From Caulobacter sp. Root343 (GTDB lineage: Bacteria; Pseudomonadota; Alphaproteobacteria; Caulobacterales; Caulobacteraceae), in NCBI RefSeq assembly GCF_001425745.1, contig NZ_LMDF01000012.1:51527-115526 (forward strand): a stretch of 64,000 nt of DNA, written 5' to 3'. Made by a program: the position numbers and the translations under genes. The notes beneath the pieces are model-generated. The model worked only from the letters and a program-made list of their open reading frames with translations. It was not told the origin of the DNA and searched no databases. Shown here in pieces: positions 18,941 through 28,302 of this stretch. Positions within the stretch are counted from its first letter, which is position 1. Every line of letters starts with the position of its first letter.

Positions 18941-21763
18941 ATGCCCCGTCGCCTTCGCCCCACCCGCCTGGAACACGTCGTCGACGGTCACGTCCTGCGG
19001 GCCCGCCTGTCCGCCGCCGCACTCGATTCGATCGGCAACGAGGCCGAGCAGCGCTCGCGCGCCATCGAGATCCTCAAGCAGGCGCTGTTTCGCGGCCGGA
19101 TGATCGCCAAGGAACGGCTGGAGAACGGGGCCAGCGGCGTCGAGACGGCGCGGCTGCTGTCGGGCGTCACCGACGAGGTGATCACCGCCCTCTACGACTT
19201 CACCACGGTCCACGTGTTCCGGGCCCGCAATCCGACCGAGGGCGAGCGCCTGTGCCTGCTGGCCGTCGGCGGCTATGGCCGGGCGACCCTGGCCCCGTTC
19301 AGCGACATCGATCTGCTGTTCCTGCGGCCCTACAAGCAGACGCCGCACGCCGAGAGCGTGATCGAGTTCATGCTCTATGCGCTGTGGGACCTGGGCTTCA
19401 AGGTCGGCCACGCCTCGCGGACGATCGAGGAGTGCGTGCGGCTGTCGAAGGAAGACTTCACGATCCGCACCTCGATCCTGGAGGGCCGCCGCCTGACCGG
19501 CGACGAGCGCCTGGCCGCCGACCTGAAGAAGCGCTTCCGCGACGACGTGATGAAGGGCACCGGCGCCCAGTTCGTCGCCGCCAAGCTGAAGGAGCGCGAC
19601 GACCGCCAGGCCCGGGCTGGCGCCAGCCGCTACATGGTCGAGCCCAACGTCAAGGAAGGGAAGGGCGGCCTGCGCGACCTCCACACCCTGATGTGGATCG
19701 CCGAATATCTGCACCCGGTCGACCGGCCGGAGGACGTCTTCAAGATGGAGGTGTTCTCGAGCCGCGAGACCAAGGCCTTCATCCGCGCCTTCGACTTCCT
19801 GCACGCCGTGCGGGCCCACCTGCATTTCACGACCGGCCGGCCCGAAGAGCGCCTGACCTTCGACCTGCAACCCGAAATCGCCCGACGCATGGGCTATGGC
19901 GACCGCGGCGACGCGCCGGCGGTCGAGCGGTTCATGCGCCGGTACTTCCTGATCGCCAAGGAGGTCGGGGCCCTGACCCGCGCCTTCTCGGCCAAGCTGG
20001 AAGCCGAGCACTTCAAGAACGAGCCCAAGGGCATTTCGCGCTTCCTGCCGGGCGGGCGACCCAAGCGCAAGGCGCTGGACGTCGAGGGCTTCTACGAGGA
20101 CGGCGGCCGCCTGAACATCGAAGGCCAGGAGATCTTCGAGGCCGATCCGGTCAATCTGATCCGCCTGTTCAAGATCGCCGACGAGCGCGACCTCGACCTG
20201 CATCCGGACGCCTTCACGGAGGTGACTCGCAGCCTGCAGCTGATCACCTCGCGCGTGCGCCGCGATCCCGACGCCTGCCGGGCCTTCTTGGACCTACTAG
20301 CGCGGGGCAAGCGCAGCTATCGCACCCTGACCCTGATGAACGACGCCGGGGTGCTGGGCCGCTTCGTGCCGGAGTTCGGCCGGATCGTCGCCCAGATGCA
20401 GTTCAACATGTACCACTCGTACACGGTGGACGAGCACACGCTGCGCGCGGTGGGCGTGATCGGCGACATCGCCGCCGGCCGCATGGTCGACGACCATCCG
20501 CTGGCCGTGTCGATCATGCCGCTGATCGAGGACCGCGAGGCCCTGTTCCTGGCCATGCTGCTGCACGACACCGGCAAGGGCGGAGTCGGCGGCCAGGAGA
20601 AGGCCGGGGCCCGCTCGGCCCGCAGCGCCTGCGAGCGGCTGGGCGTCGACCGCACCAAGGTCGAGCTGGTCGCTTGGCTGGTCGAGAACCACCTGGTCAT
20701 GAGCGATTTCGCCCAGAAGCGCGACGTCTCCGACCCGGGGACGGTGGCCGCCTTCGCGCGCATCGTCGAGAACCCCGAGCGCCTGCGCCTGCTGCTGGTC
20801 ATCACCGTCGCCGACATCCGCGCTGTGGGTCCGGGCGTCTGGAACGGCTGGAAGGGTCAGCTGCTGCGCGAGCTCTACAACGCGACCGAGGCGGTATTCC
20901 GGGGCGGGCGCGGCAGCGACGCCGCCGCCAATGTCCTGCGCCACCAGGAGAACGTCGCCGAGAACGCTCGCGCCGTCCTGCTGGAGACCGATCCGGCCGC
21001 CATGGGCTGGGTCGCGGCGATGGAGAACGCCTATTTCAGCGCCTTCCCGCAGGAGGACCTGCTCGAGCACGCCGTCCTGGCGCGCCGGGCGGCGATCCAG
21101 GGCGGGGCCGCGGCCGAGGGGCGGGTGCGTCCCGGCCAGAACGCCGCCGAGATCGTCGTGGCGGCCAAGGACCGGCGCGGCCTGTTCGCCGATCTGGCCC
21201 TGACCATCTCGTCGCTAGGCGGCAATGTCGTCGGCGCGCGGGTCTTCACGTCGCGCCAAGGCCAGGCCCTGGACGTCTTCTATGTGCAGGACGTGACCGG
21301 CGCGCCGCTGGGCTGCGAGAACCCCCGGGCTCTGCGCCGCCTGGCCGACGCTCTCGAGGCCGCCGGCAAGGGCGACGCCCTGACGATGGAGCCGCGCCGA
21401 GGCGCCGAGCAGTCGCGCGCCGCCGCCTTCGCCATCGCGCCGTCCGTCACCGTCGACAACGAGGCCTCCAATGACGCCACCGTGGTCGAGGCCTCGGGCC
21501 GCGACCGGCCGGGCCTGCTGCACGCCTTGGCCAAGACCCTGGCCGAGAGCGGCCTGTCGATCCAGTCAGCGCATATCGACGGCTACGGCGAGCGGGCGGT
21601 CGACGCCTTCTATGTCCAGACGGCCGAAGGCGGGAAGATCACCGACACGCGCAAGGTCAACGCCTTGAAGGCCGACCTGCTGGCGGCCCTGGAGCAGAAC
21701 GAGGCCACGGCTCCGGCCGCGCGAGCGGGTCTGCGTCGGGCTCGAGCCAGCGTGGCGCGTTAG
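18941..21763 (+). CDS. glnD: PII uridylyltransferase / uridylyl-removing enzyme
   Basis: A 940-aa bifunctional nitrogen sensor that uridylylates and deuridylylates PII (GlnB/GlnK). The nucleotidyltransferase domain has GGYGRATLAPFSDIDLLFL. The linker contains the GlnD signature YMVEPNVKEGKGGLRDLHTL. The HD domain (AMLLHDTGKG, near residue 545) is the uridylyl-removing site, and two C-terminal ACT domains (DRRGLFADLALTISSLGGNV and DRPGLLHALAKTLAESGLSI) bind glutamine. All four modules look intact. It follows mutS by 79 bases on the same strand and may be read through from it. Confidence 0.97.
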   Translation: MPRRLRPTRLEHVVDGHVLRARLSAAALDSIGNEAEQRSRAIEILKQALFRGRMIAKERLENGASGVETARLLSGVTDEVITALYDFTTVHVFRARNPTEGERLCLLAVGGYGRATLAPFSDIDLLFLRPYKQTPHAESVIEFMLYALWDLGFKVGHASRTIEECVRLSKEDFTIRTSILEGRRLTGDERLAADLKKRFRDDVMKGTGAQFVAAKLKERDDRQARAGASRYMVEPNVKEGKGGLRDLHTLMWIAEYLHPVDRPEDVFKMEVFSSRETKAFIRAFDFLHAVRAHLHFTTGRPEERLTFDLQPEIARRMGYGDRGDAPAVERFMRRYFLIAKEVGALTRAFSAKLEAEHFKNEPKGISRFLPGGRPKRKALDVEGFYEDGGRLNIEGQEIFEADPVNLIRLFKIADERDLDLHPDAFTEVTRSLQLITSRVRRDPDACRAFLDLLARGKRSYRTLTLMNDAGVLGRFVPEFGRIVAQMQFNMYHSYTVDEHTLRAVGVIGDIAAGRMVDDHPLAVSIMPLIEDREALFLAMLLHDTGKGGVGGQEKAGARSARSACERLGVDRTKVELVAWLVENHLVMSDFAQKRDVSDPGTVAAFARIVENPERLRLLLVITVADIRAVGPGVWNGWKGQLLRELYNATEAVFRGGRGSDAAANVLRHQENVAENARAVLLETDPAAMGWVAAMENAYFSAFPQEDLLEHAVLARRAAIQGGAAAEGRVRPGQNAAEIVVAAKDRRGLFADLALTISSLGGNVVGARVFTSRQGQALDVFYVQDVTGAPLGCENPRALRRLADALEAAGKGDALTMEPRRGAEQSRAAAFAIAPSVTVDNEASNDATVVEASGRDRPGLLHALAKTLAESGLSIQSAHIDGYGERAVDAFYVQTAEGGKITDTRKVNALKADLLAALEQNEATAPAARAGLRRARASVAR

Positions 21764-21794
21764 AAGCCGTTTCACGGTCCTTGGGGGAAAAGAC

Positions 21795-21965
21795 ATGCGG
21801 CCGCCGATCAAACGTCTGGGCGATCTCAAGCCGGCGTCCGCCGCCGCCGACACCTATGCGCGCCCCACGCCGAAGATGGCCCGGCGCAAGACGGCCAAGG
21901 TGCTGACGGATGAAGAGCGCGCGGCCTTTCTCGCGTCTCGACCGGATCTGACTCCGAAGCGATAG
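21795..21965 (+). CDS. Small basic hypothetical protein, 56 aa
   Basis: ATG at 21795 with GGGGGA seven bases upstream, 31 bases after glnD. The product begins MRPPIKRLGDLKPASAAAD and is rich in Arg, Lys, Pro and Ala (ARPTPKMARRKTAKVLTDEE), ending RPDLTPKR. I recognise no family. Support is the good ribosome binding site, the codon choice (G/C at most third positions) and the lack of overlap with neighbours. It could be a short nucleic-acid-binding or regulatory peptide, but that is only a guess. Confidence 0.5.
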   Translation: MRPPIKRLGDLKPASAAADTYARPTPKMARRKTAKVLTDEERAAFLASRPDLTPKR

Positions 21966-22052
21966 CGTTCCGGACGCCTCAGCGCCGCAGGGCCCCACTC
22001 GTCTTCGAGCTGTGGGATTGAAAATGCGGCTTGTACGATAAATGCGCCCCGG

Positions 22053-22075
22053 TTAAATAAAGCATATTAAATAAA
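22053..22075 (+). promoter_or_regulatory. AT-rich direct repeat upstream of the TonB receptor gene, candidate operator
   Basis: TTAAATAAA occurs twice (22053-22061 and 22067-22075), 14 bases apart start to start, in an otherwise GC-rich genome. It lies about 100 bases before the receptor start, where a promoter would be. Binding by the ROK regulator at 28303-29511 is inference; NagC/Mlc-type ROK proteins favour AT-rich operators. Confidence 0.45.
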
Positions 22076-22173
22076 ACAGGCCGGTGAGCCCGCCTACCGA
22101 CGCAAAGTCGGAGACGGCTCGCACGGCGAGACCGTCGGCCGACTTGGCCCCGGTCAAAAACGGGGATGGAAAC

Positions 22174-25100
22174 GTGAAGGCTCTCAACAGGAAAAGTGTG
22201 TGGCTGGCGTCGGCGGCCATGGTGGCGGCGTCCAGCGCCTGGGCCGCGACGGCGCAGGCGCAATCAACTTCTGGCGACAAAGACAGCGCTGTCGATTCGG
22301 TGACCGAAGTCGTCGTGGTCGGGCAGCGCCGCGCGATCCAGTCGGCGCAGGAGCTGAAGAAGAACTCCGAGGAGATCGTCGACTCGATCACCGCCGTCGA
22401 CATCGGCGGCCTGCCGGACCGGTCGGTGACCGAGGCGCTGCAGCGCGTGCCGGGCGTCACGATCGGCCGCACGACCCAGCCCCGCGACGTCGATCGCCTG
22501 AACGCCGAAGGCTCGGGCGTCCAGATCCGCGGCCTGACCTGGGTGCGGTCCGAGCTGAACGGCCGCGACATCTTCTCCGCGCGCGGCGGCCGGGCCATCT
22601 CGTGGGAAGACGTCACGCCCGAGCTGTTCGCCGGCGTCGACGTCTACAAGAATCCCTCGGCCGACATCGTCGAAGGCGGCCTGGGCGGCACGGTGAACCT
22701 GCGCACGCGCATGCCGTTCGACCAGAAAGGCCACCAGATGGCCTTCTCCGCCGACTATACGCGCGGGGATTTGCGCAAGGCCGGCTCGCCGTCGGGCAGC
22801 GTCCTGCTCAGCGACCGCTTCGACACCAATCTCGGCGAGTTCGGCATGCTGGTCAGCCTGTCGAACTCGAAGCTGAAGACCGCCGTCAACACCATCGCCG
22901 TCGACCCCTACAACGCCCACGGCCTGGGCGTTCAGTCGTCCTACGACGGCGGCGCGACCTTCAACTTCAACGGCGACAACGCCATCGCCGGCCAGCCGAA
23001 GAGCCGCGTGTTCGTGCCGGTCGGCGTCCAGTATCGCAACAATCATCAGGACCGGAACCGCACGGGCTTCTATGGCGCGTTCCAATGGCGGCCGAGCGAC
23101 AATCTGGAGCTCTACACCACCCTGTTCCGCACCGAAGCCAAGCAGACCTTTCAGGACCGCTTCGCCCAGACCTCGGCCTGCTGCTCGGCGACCAACAACC
23201 AGTCGTTCGTGGTGGGGCCGGCGACCGGTACGTCGTTCACGTACGACGCGGACGGAAACTTCCTCAAGGGCCAGCTGGTGGACGGCGGCGGCGGCGGCAA
23301 CGGCGTGGCCAACTCGTTCCTGCTGAACCTCGGCACCCGCTATGGCGTGGTCAAGGACAACACCAACGACGTCTCGGCCGGCTTCCGGTGGTCGAACGAC
23401 CGCTGGCTGGTGACCGGCGACCTGCAGTACGTCTATTCGCACCGCGAAGGCACGGACCTGACGGTCTACAACACCGTCACCCTGGCGGGCGGCTTTGGCC
23501 TGGATCTAACCGGCGAACTGCCCAAGATCACCATGGCCAACACGACCAGCACGCCGTCGGCCTTCAATCTCTACGCGGCGATGGACCACCTCGACGACAA
23601 CGACGCCCGGGAATATTCGGGCAAGTTCGACGCGACCTATGCGTTCGATGACGACAGCTGGCTGAAGGACATCAAGCTCGGGGTGCGCGCCACCTCGCGC
23701 GACGCCACCTCGCGCGACGCGGGCTACAACTGGAACCTGATCTCCGCGCCCTGGGCCACGCGGGTGACCGCCACGGCGGACAAATACACCCAGCACCAGG
23801 ACAAGGTGTCGTTCGACAACTTCTTCAAGGGCGACCTGTCGGTTCCCGGCCTGATCCTGCCGTCGTTCGACCTGGCGAAGAACCCGCAGGCGCTCTACTC
23901 GTATCTGAAGCAGACAGTGTGGAACGGTCCGATCCCGGGCGGTGGTCCGGCCTACAACGACGGTGAGTACGGCTATTATCCGCCGGGCGGCGCCAACGGC
24001 ACGATCCCGTCCTGGTCGCCGGCCGGGGGAACCTACAGCCCGTTCACCCAGGGCACCATGATGAGCTACATGCCCATCTGGGCCGCTCCGACCGGCAGCA
24101 TCAGCTACTGGCAGCCCCTCGGCGACGTGAACACCAGCTTCGCCAGCTCCGGCGGCCGAGGCGTCAACCGCCAGTGGGAAAAGACCGCCGCGGTCTACGC
24201 CAAGGTCCGCTTCGGCGACGACCTGCCGTTCCACTGGGGCGACCAGACGATGAGCTGGGACGGCAATATCGGCCTGCGCGTCGTCAAGTCGTCGACCGAT
24301 GGCCAGGGCTTCGGGACCGTCGGCTTCATCGACCCGAGCCAGGCGCGTTTCGCCTCACCGACCGCCGCCGCCAAGATCACCTTCGCCGACGGCAAGCCCT
24401 TCGCCTCGGTCGGCGGGACCAACTACACTGACATTCTGCCCAGCCTGAACCTGCGCCTGAAGGCCAAGGAGAATCTGTTCCTGCGCTTCGCGGCGTCCAA
24501 GAACATCGTCCGGCCGGACTTCTACCAGCTGGACCCGTCGGTCAACATGTCGGCCACGCTGCAGTCGCGCAACGCCGCGGTCGCCGACGGCGTCATCAAT
24601 CCCGTGACGGGCGCGCCTTACACCCAAGCCCAGCTCGACACCGCCGCGGCCGGCGGCTCGGCGGTCAAGTACCACACGGACGTCGCCTTCGGCTTCTACT
24701 CGGGCAATCCGAACCTGAAGCCGATGCGCTCCAATTCGTTCGACCTGTCGGGCGAGTGGTACTTCAAGGGCGGCATGCTGGCGGTCGGCGCGTTCCACAA
24801 GGACGTCTACGACTACATCCAGTCGGTGCAGACCCTGGCGACGATCACCAAGGCCGACGGCAAGTCGGTCCAGGCGGTCGGCACCATCCCGCAGAACATG
24901 GGCCACGGTAAGATCTACGGCCTGGAGTTCCAATATCAGCAATATTACGACTTCCTGCCCGGCGCCCTTGGCGGCCTGGGCACGGAACTCAACGCGACGG
25001 TGCTGGAAAGCAAGGGCACGGCGAACGTGTCCAGCAGCACCACCGACGCCTCGCAGATCAACGCCTCGAAGCTGGACCTGCCGCTGGAGCAGCTGTCGCG

Positions 25101-25452
25101 CTACACCTACAATGCGACGCTTCTCTACAGCAAATACGGCATCGACGCCCGCCTGGCCTATAACTGGCGCTCGCGTTACCTGATGAGCGCCTCGGCCTCG
25201 AACCTGATGGTGCCGGTATATTCCAAGTCGTACGGCCAGCTGGACGGGTCGGTGCTGTACGCGCTGTCGCAGCAGGTGAAGATCGGGGTGCAGGCGGTGA
25301 ACCTGCTGAACACCCGCAACGAGCTGGAGATGGATCAGCGGGACTCCTGGTACCTGGGCACGCAAGGAAACTTCTCGAAGTCTCTGGTCCGCACCCACAG
25401 CTGGAGCGTCAGCGACCGCCGCGTCTCGTTCATCATCCGCGGGTCGTTCTAA
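22174..25452 (+). CDS. TonB-dependent outer-membrane receptor (Caulobacter/Xanthomonas type)
   Basis: About 1092 aa from the GTG at 22174 (GGGGATGGA upstream). This start gives a clean signal peptide ending AATAQA|QS near residue 29; the open frame also allows a GTG at 22084. A TonB-box-like VTEVVVVGQ lies at residues 43-51. The plug domain follows (DIGGLPDRSVTEALQRVPGVTIGR...VQIRGL), then a large 22-strand barrel with long loops, closing in SDRRVSFIIRGSF with the C-terminal Phe needed for outer-membrane assembly. An adjoining Cys-Cys pair (23179-23184) sits in a probable surface loop. Context suggests import of galactose-containing oligosaccharides. Confidence 0.9.
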   Translation: MKALNRKSVWLASAAMVAASSAWAATAQAQSTSGDKDSAVDSVTEVVVVGQRRAIQSAQELKKNSEEIVDSITAVDIGGLPDRSVTEALQRVPGVTIGRTTQPRDVDRLNAEGSGVQIRGLTWVRSELNGRDIFSARGGRAISWEDVTPELFAGVDVYKNPSADIVEGGLGGTVNLRTRMPFDQKGHQMAFSADYTRGDLRKAGSPSGSVLLSDRFDTNLGEFGMLVSLSNSKLKTAVNTIAVDPYNAHGLGVQSSYDGGATFNFNGDNAIAGQPKSRVFVPVGVQYRNNHQDRNRTGFYGAFQWRPSDNLELYTTLFRTEAKQTFQDRFAQTSACCSATNNQSFVVGPATGTSFTYDADGNFLKGQLVDGGGGGNGVANSFLLNLGTRYGVVKDNTNDVSAGFRWSNDRWLVTGDLQYVYSHREGTDLTVYNTVTLAGGFGLDLTGELPKITMANTTSTPSAFNLYAAMDHLDDNDAREYSGKFDATYAFDDDSWLKDIKLGVRATSRDATSRDAGYNWNLISAPWATRVTATADKYTQHQDKVSFDNFFKGDLSVPGLILPSFDLAKNPQALYSYLKQTVWNGPIPGGGPAYNDGEYGYYPPGGANGTIPSWSPAGGTYSPFTQGTMMSYMPIWAAPTGSISYWQPLGDVNTSFASSGGRGVNRQWEKTAAVYAKVRFGDDLPFHWGDQTMSWDGNIGLRVVKSSTDGQGFGTVGFIDPSQARFASPTAAAKITFADGKPFASVGGTNYTDILPSLNLRLKAKENLFLRFAASKNIVRPDFYQLDPSVNMSATLQSRNAAVADGVINPVTGAPYTQAQLDTAAAGGSAVKYHTDVAFGFYSGNPNLKPMRSNSFDLSGEWYFKGGMLAVGAFHKDVYDYIQSVQTLATITKADGKSVQAVGTIPQNMGHGKIYGLEFQYQQYYDFLPGALGGLGTELNATVLESKGTANVSSSTTDASQINASKLDLPLEQLSRYTYNATLLYSKYGIDARLAYNWRSRYLMSASASNLMVPVYSKSYGQLDGSVLYALSQQVKIGVQAVNLLNTRNELEMDQRDSWYLGTQGNFSKSLVRTHSWSVSDRRVSFIIRGSF

Positions 25453-25486
25453 CGGCGCTTAGCGCTGCTAGAGTTCAAGACCAAGG

Positions 25487-25512
25487 GCCTCGCCGGCTTC
25501 TGTCGGCGGGGC
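25487..25512 (+). other. Stem-loop between receptor and halogenase-like genes
   Basis: A 9-bp stem (GCCTCGCCG and CGGCGGGGC, one G-T pair) with an 8-base loop in the 91-base gap. No T-run follows. It could protect the receptor transcript or reduce read-through to the enzymes. A GATTC (GANTC) site follows at 25524-25528. Confidence 0.45.
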
Positions 25513-25543
25513 TTGCGCGCGGCGATTCCCGAAAGAGGGCGGC

Positions 25544-27100
25544 ATGGACAATACGGGAAAGATCTCCCACCTCGTGATCGTCGGCGGTGGCACGGCCGGA
25601 TGGATGTCGGCCGCCTTCTTCTCCAAGGTCTTCACGCCCCAGCAGATGCGGATCACCCTGGTGGAGTCGGCCGAGATCGGCACCGTCGGGGTCGGCGAGG
25701 CGACCATTCCGCCGATCACCTTCTTCAACAAGGTAGTGGGGGTCGACGAAGGCCGGATGCTGGCGGCCACCCAAGGCTCGTTCAAGCTTGGGATCGAGTT
25801 CGTCGGCTGGGGCGATCCGGCGGGACGCTACCTACACCCGTTCGGCTATTACGGCGCGCCGATGGAGGGGGTGTCCTTCCATGCCTATTGGCTGCGCGCG
25901 CGACGGCTGGGTTACAAGGCCGATCTCGCCGAGTTCTCGCTCAGTTGCCTGGCGGCCAAGGCCGGCCGGTTCGACTGGCGCGTCGACGATCCCCACGATC
26001 CGCGCGCGGCCATGGCCCACGCCTATCACTTCGACGCCTCGCTCTACGCCAAGCTCCTGCGCGAGGTCGCCGAGGCGCGGGGGGTTCGGCGGGTCGAACG
26101 CACCATTCGCGGCGTCGACCTGGACCCGCTGGATGGCACGATCGCCTCGCTGGCCCTCGACGATGGCGAGGCGCTGGCCGGCGACTTCTTCATCGACTGT
26201 TCGGGCTTCCGGGGGCTGCTGATCGGCGATGCGCTGAAGGTCGGCTACGATGACTGGTCCCGGTTCCTGCCGGCAGACCGCGCGGTGGCGGTCCCCTCGG
26301 CGCGGTTCGAGGATCCGATCCCCTATACGCGCGCCATCGCCGATACGGCCGGCTGGCGCTGGCGCATCCCGCTGCAGCACCGCACCGGCAACGGCTATGT
26401 CTATGTCAGCGACCATATCGGCGACGACGCGGCGGCCGACGTCCTGCTGGCCAGCCTGGCGCGCGAGCATCCAGACAACAAGGCCCTGGCCGACCCACGC
26501 TTCCTGCGGTTCACCACCGGCCGGCGCAAGCAGTCGCGGGTCAAGAACTGCGCGGCCATCGGCCTGTCGAGCGGGTTTCTGGAGCCCCTGGAATCGACCT
26601 CGATCCACCTGATCCAGCACGGCCTGATCAAGCTGGCCGGCAGCTTCCCGCTGGCCAAGAACGATCCGGCCGCGGCGGGGATCTACAATCGGATCATGGG
26701 CGAGGAGATGGAGCAGATCCGAGACTTCCTGATCTATCACTACCACGCCAACCGCCGGGTCGGCGAACCGCTGTGGGACCGCCTGCGCCACATGACCGTG
26801 CCCGACTCCCTGCGTGAGAAGATGGAGCTGTTCCGCACGCGCGGCGCCACGATCTTCCCCAACCAGACCATCTTCCAGGAGCCGAACTGGCTGGCGATCA
26901 TGATGGGCCAGCAGGGCGAGCCCGAGGGCTACGACCCGCTGGCCAACCTGATGGACGAGCGATTGATGGCCGAGCGCCTGCAGCAGGTGCGCATCGCCTG
27001 CCTGAAGGCCGTCGAGCGCATGCCCACCCATGCCCAAGTGCTCGGGCGCTTCACCGCCGCCGATGGCGCGAAAGGAAAATCCGATGTCGAAATCGCCTGA
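25544..27100 (+). CDS. Tryptophan-halogenase-like flavoprotein
   Basis: A 518-aa protein of the FAD-dependent tryptophan halogenase family. The Rossmann motif is VIVGGGTAGWM (residues 11-21). A Lys in FKLGIEF (K81) aligns with the catalytic Lys that forms the chloramine intermediate in PrnA/RebH. The halogenase signature WRWRIP is at residues 271-276. So the key motifs are intact. Homologues often sit beside TonB receptors in carbohydrate-uptake loci of Caulobacter and Xanthomonas, where no halogenated product is known. Here it lies between a TonB receptor and an alpha-galactosidase and overlaps the latter by 17 bases, so co-translation is likely. True substrate unknown. Confidence 0.88.
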   Translation: MDNTGKISHLVIVGGGTAGWMSAAFFSKVFTPQQMRITLVESAEIGTVGVGEATIPPITFFNKVVGVDEGRMLAATQGSFKLGIEFVGWGDPAGRYLHPFGYYGAPMEGVSFHAYWLRARRLGYKADLAEFSLSCLAAKAGRFDWRVDDPHDPRAAMAHAYHFDASLYAKLLREVAEARGVRRVERTIRGVDLDPLDGTIASLALDDGEALAGDFFIDCSGFRGLLIGDALKVGYDDWSRFLPADRAVAVPSARFEDPIPYTRAIADTAGWRWRIPLQHRTGNGYVYVSDHIGDDAAADVLLASLAREHPDNKALADPRFLRFTTGRRKQSRVKNCAAIGLSSGFLEPLESTSIHLIQHGLIKLAGSFPLAKNDPAAAGIYNRIMGEEMEQIRDFLIYHYHANRRVGEPLWDRLRHMTVPDSLREKMELFRTRGATIFPNQTIFQEPNWLAIMMGQQGEPEGYDPLANLMDERLMAERLQQVRIACLKAVERMPTHAQVLGRFTAADGAKGKSDVEIA

Positions 27101-28292
27101 GCGCCTCGTCGCCCTGCTGGCCGCGCTCGCCTTGGCCCTCGGGGTCCCGGCCGGGGCCTTGGCCGCCGACAAGGATCCGCCGCCGCGCGTGCCCAACGGC
27201 TTGGCCCAGACGCCGCCGATGGGCTGGAACAGCTGGAACAAGTTCGCCTGCAACATCGACGAGGCCACCGTCCGCCGCGTCGCCGACGCCATGGCCTCGA
27301 ACGGCATGAAGGAGGCCGGCTACCAGTATGTGGTGATCGACGACTGCTGGCACGGCCCGCGCGACGCCGGCGGCTTCATCACCTATGACGCCAAGCGGTT
27401 CCCGAGCGGCATCAAGGCGCTGTCCGACTACGTGCACGCCAAGGGGCTGAAGTTCGGCATCTATTCGGACGCCGGCCGGCAGACCTGCGGCGGCCGCCCC
27501 GGCAGCCAGGGCCACGAGTTCCAGGACGCCAAGACCTATGCCGATTGGGGCGTCGACTATCTGAAATACGACTGGTGCGCGACGGGCACGCGCAACGCCG
27601 AGGAAGCCTACACCCTGATGGCCGACGCGCTGCGCGAGACCGGCCGCGACATCGTCTTTTCCATGTGCGAGTGGGGTACGGCCAAGCCGTGGCTGTGGGC
27701 CAGCAAGGTCGGCAACGTGTGGCGCACGACTGGCGACATCACCGACAAATGGGACGGCAAGCACGACTACGCGCTGGGCATCCTGCCGATCCTGGACGCC
27801 AACGAGCCGCTGCATCCGTTCGCCGGCCCCGGCCACTGGAACGATCCGGACATGCTGGAGGTCGGCAATGGCGGGCTGACGACCACCGAGTACCGCGCCC
27901 ACTTCAGCCTCTGGTCGCTGATGGCCGCGCCGCTGATCGCCGGCAACGACGTCGCCAACATGGACCAGGCCACGCGCGACATCCTGCTCAACAAGGAGGT
28001 CATCGCCATCAATCAGGACAAGCTCGGCGTCCAGGGCCGGCGCGTCCGCGACGACGGTGATCTGGAGGTGTGGTCCAAGCCGCTGGCCGACGGCGGCCGG
28101 GCGGTGATCCTGTTCAATCGCGGCGCCGAGGCCAAGTCGATCGCCGTCGACTGGACCGAGCTAGGCTATCCGGCCGGCCTGAGGGCCAGGGTTCGCGACC
28201 TGTGGGCTGGCAAGGACCTGGGGCCGATGAAGGAACGCTTCGCCGCCACCGCGCCGTCGCACGGGGTGGTGATGGTCACGGTCAGGCCTTAG
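27084..28292 (+). CDS. Exported GH27 alpha-galactosidase
   Basis: 402 aa from the ATG at 27084, inside the 3' end of the preceding gene and preceded by AAAGGAAAA. This start gives a signal peptide ending GALA|AD near residue 27. The GH27 signature TPPMGWNSWNKF follows, then VVIDDCWHG. The nucleophile Asp is in YLKYDWC (D163) and the acid/base Asp in RTTGDI (D218). A short beta-sandwich closes the protein. It removes terminal alpha-1,6-galactose from melibiose, raffinose-type sugars or galactomannan side chains. Likely periplasmic or surface-exposed, working with the TonB receptor. Confidence 0.93.
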   Translation: MSKSPERLVALLAALALALGVPAGALAADKDPPPRVPNGLAQTPPMGWNSWNKFACNIDEATVRRVADAMASNGMKEAGYQYVVIDDCWHGPRDAGGFITYDAKRFPSGIKALSDYVHAKGLKFGIYSDAGRQTCGGRPGSQGHEFQDAKTYADWGVDYLKYDWCATGTRNAEEAYTLMADALRETGRDIVFSMCEWGTAKPWLWASKVGNVWRTTGDITDKWDGKHDYALGILPILDANEPLHPFAGPGHWNDPDMLEVGNGGLTTTEYRAHFSLWSLMAAPLIAGNDVANMDQATRDILLNKEVIAINQDKLGVQGRRVRDDGDLEVWSKPLADGGRAVILFNRGAEAKSIAVDWTELGYPAGLRARVRDLWAGKDLGPMKERFAATAPSHGVVMVTVRP

Positions 28293-28302
28293 CCGCGTCG
28301 TC

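Noticed and set aside
22084..22173. Start of the TonB receptor at the upstream GTG (22084)
   Set aside because: It would put 30 polar residues before the signal peptide and overlap the promoter-like AT region; the GTG at 22174 has a better ribosome binding site.
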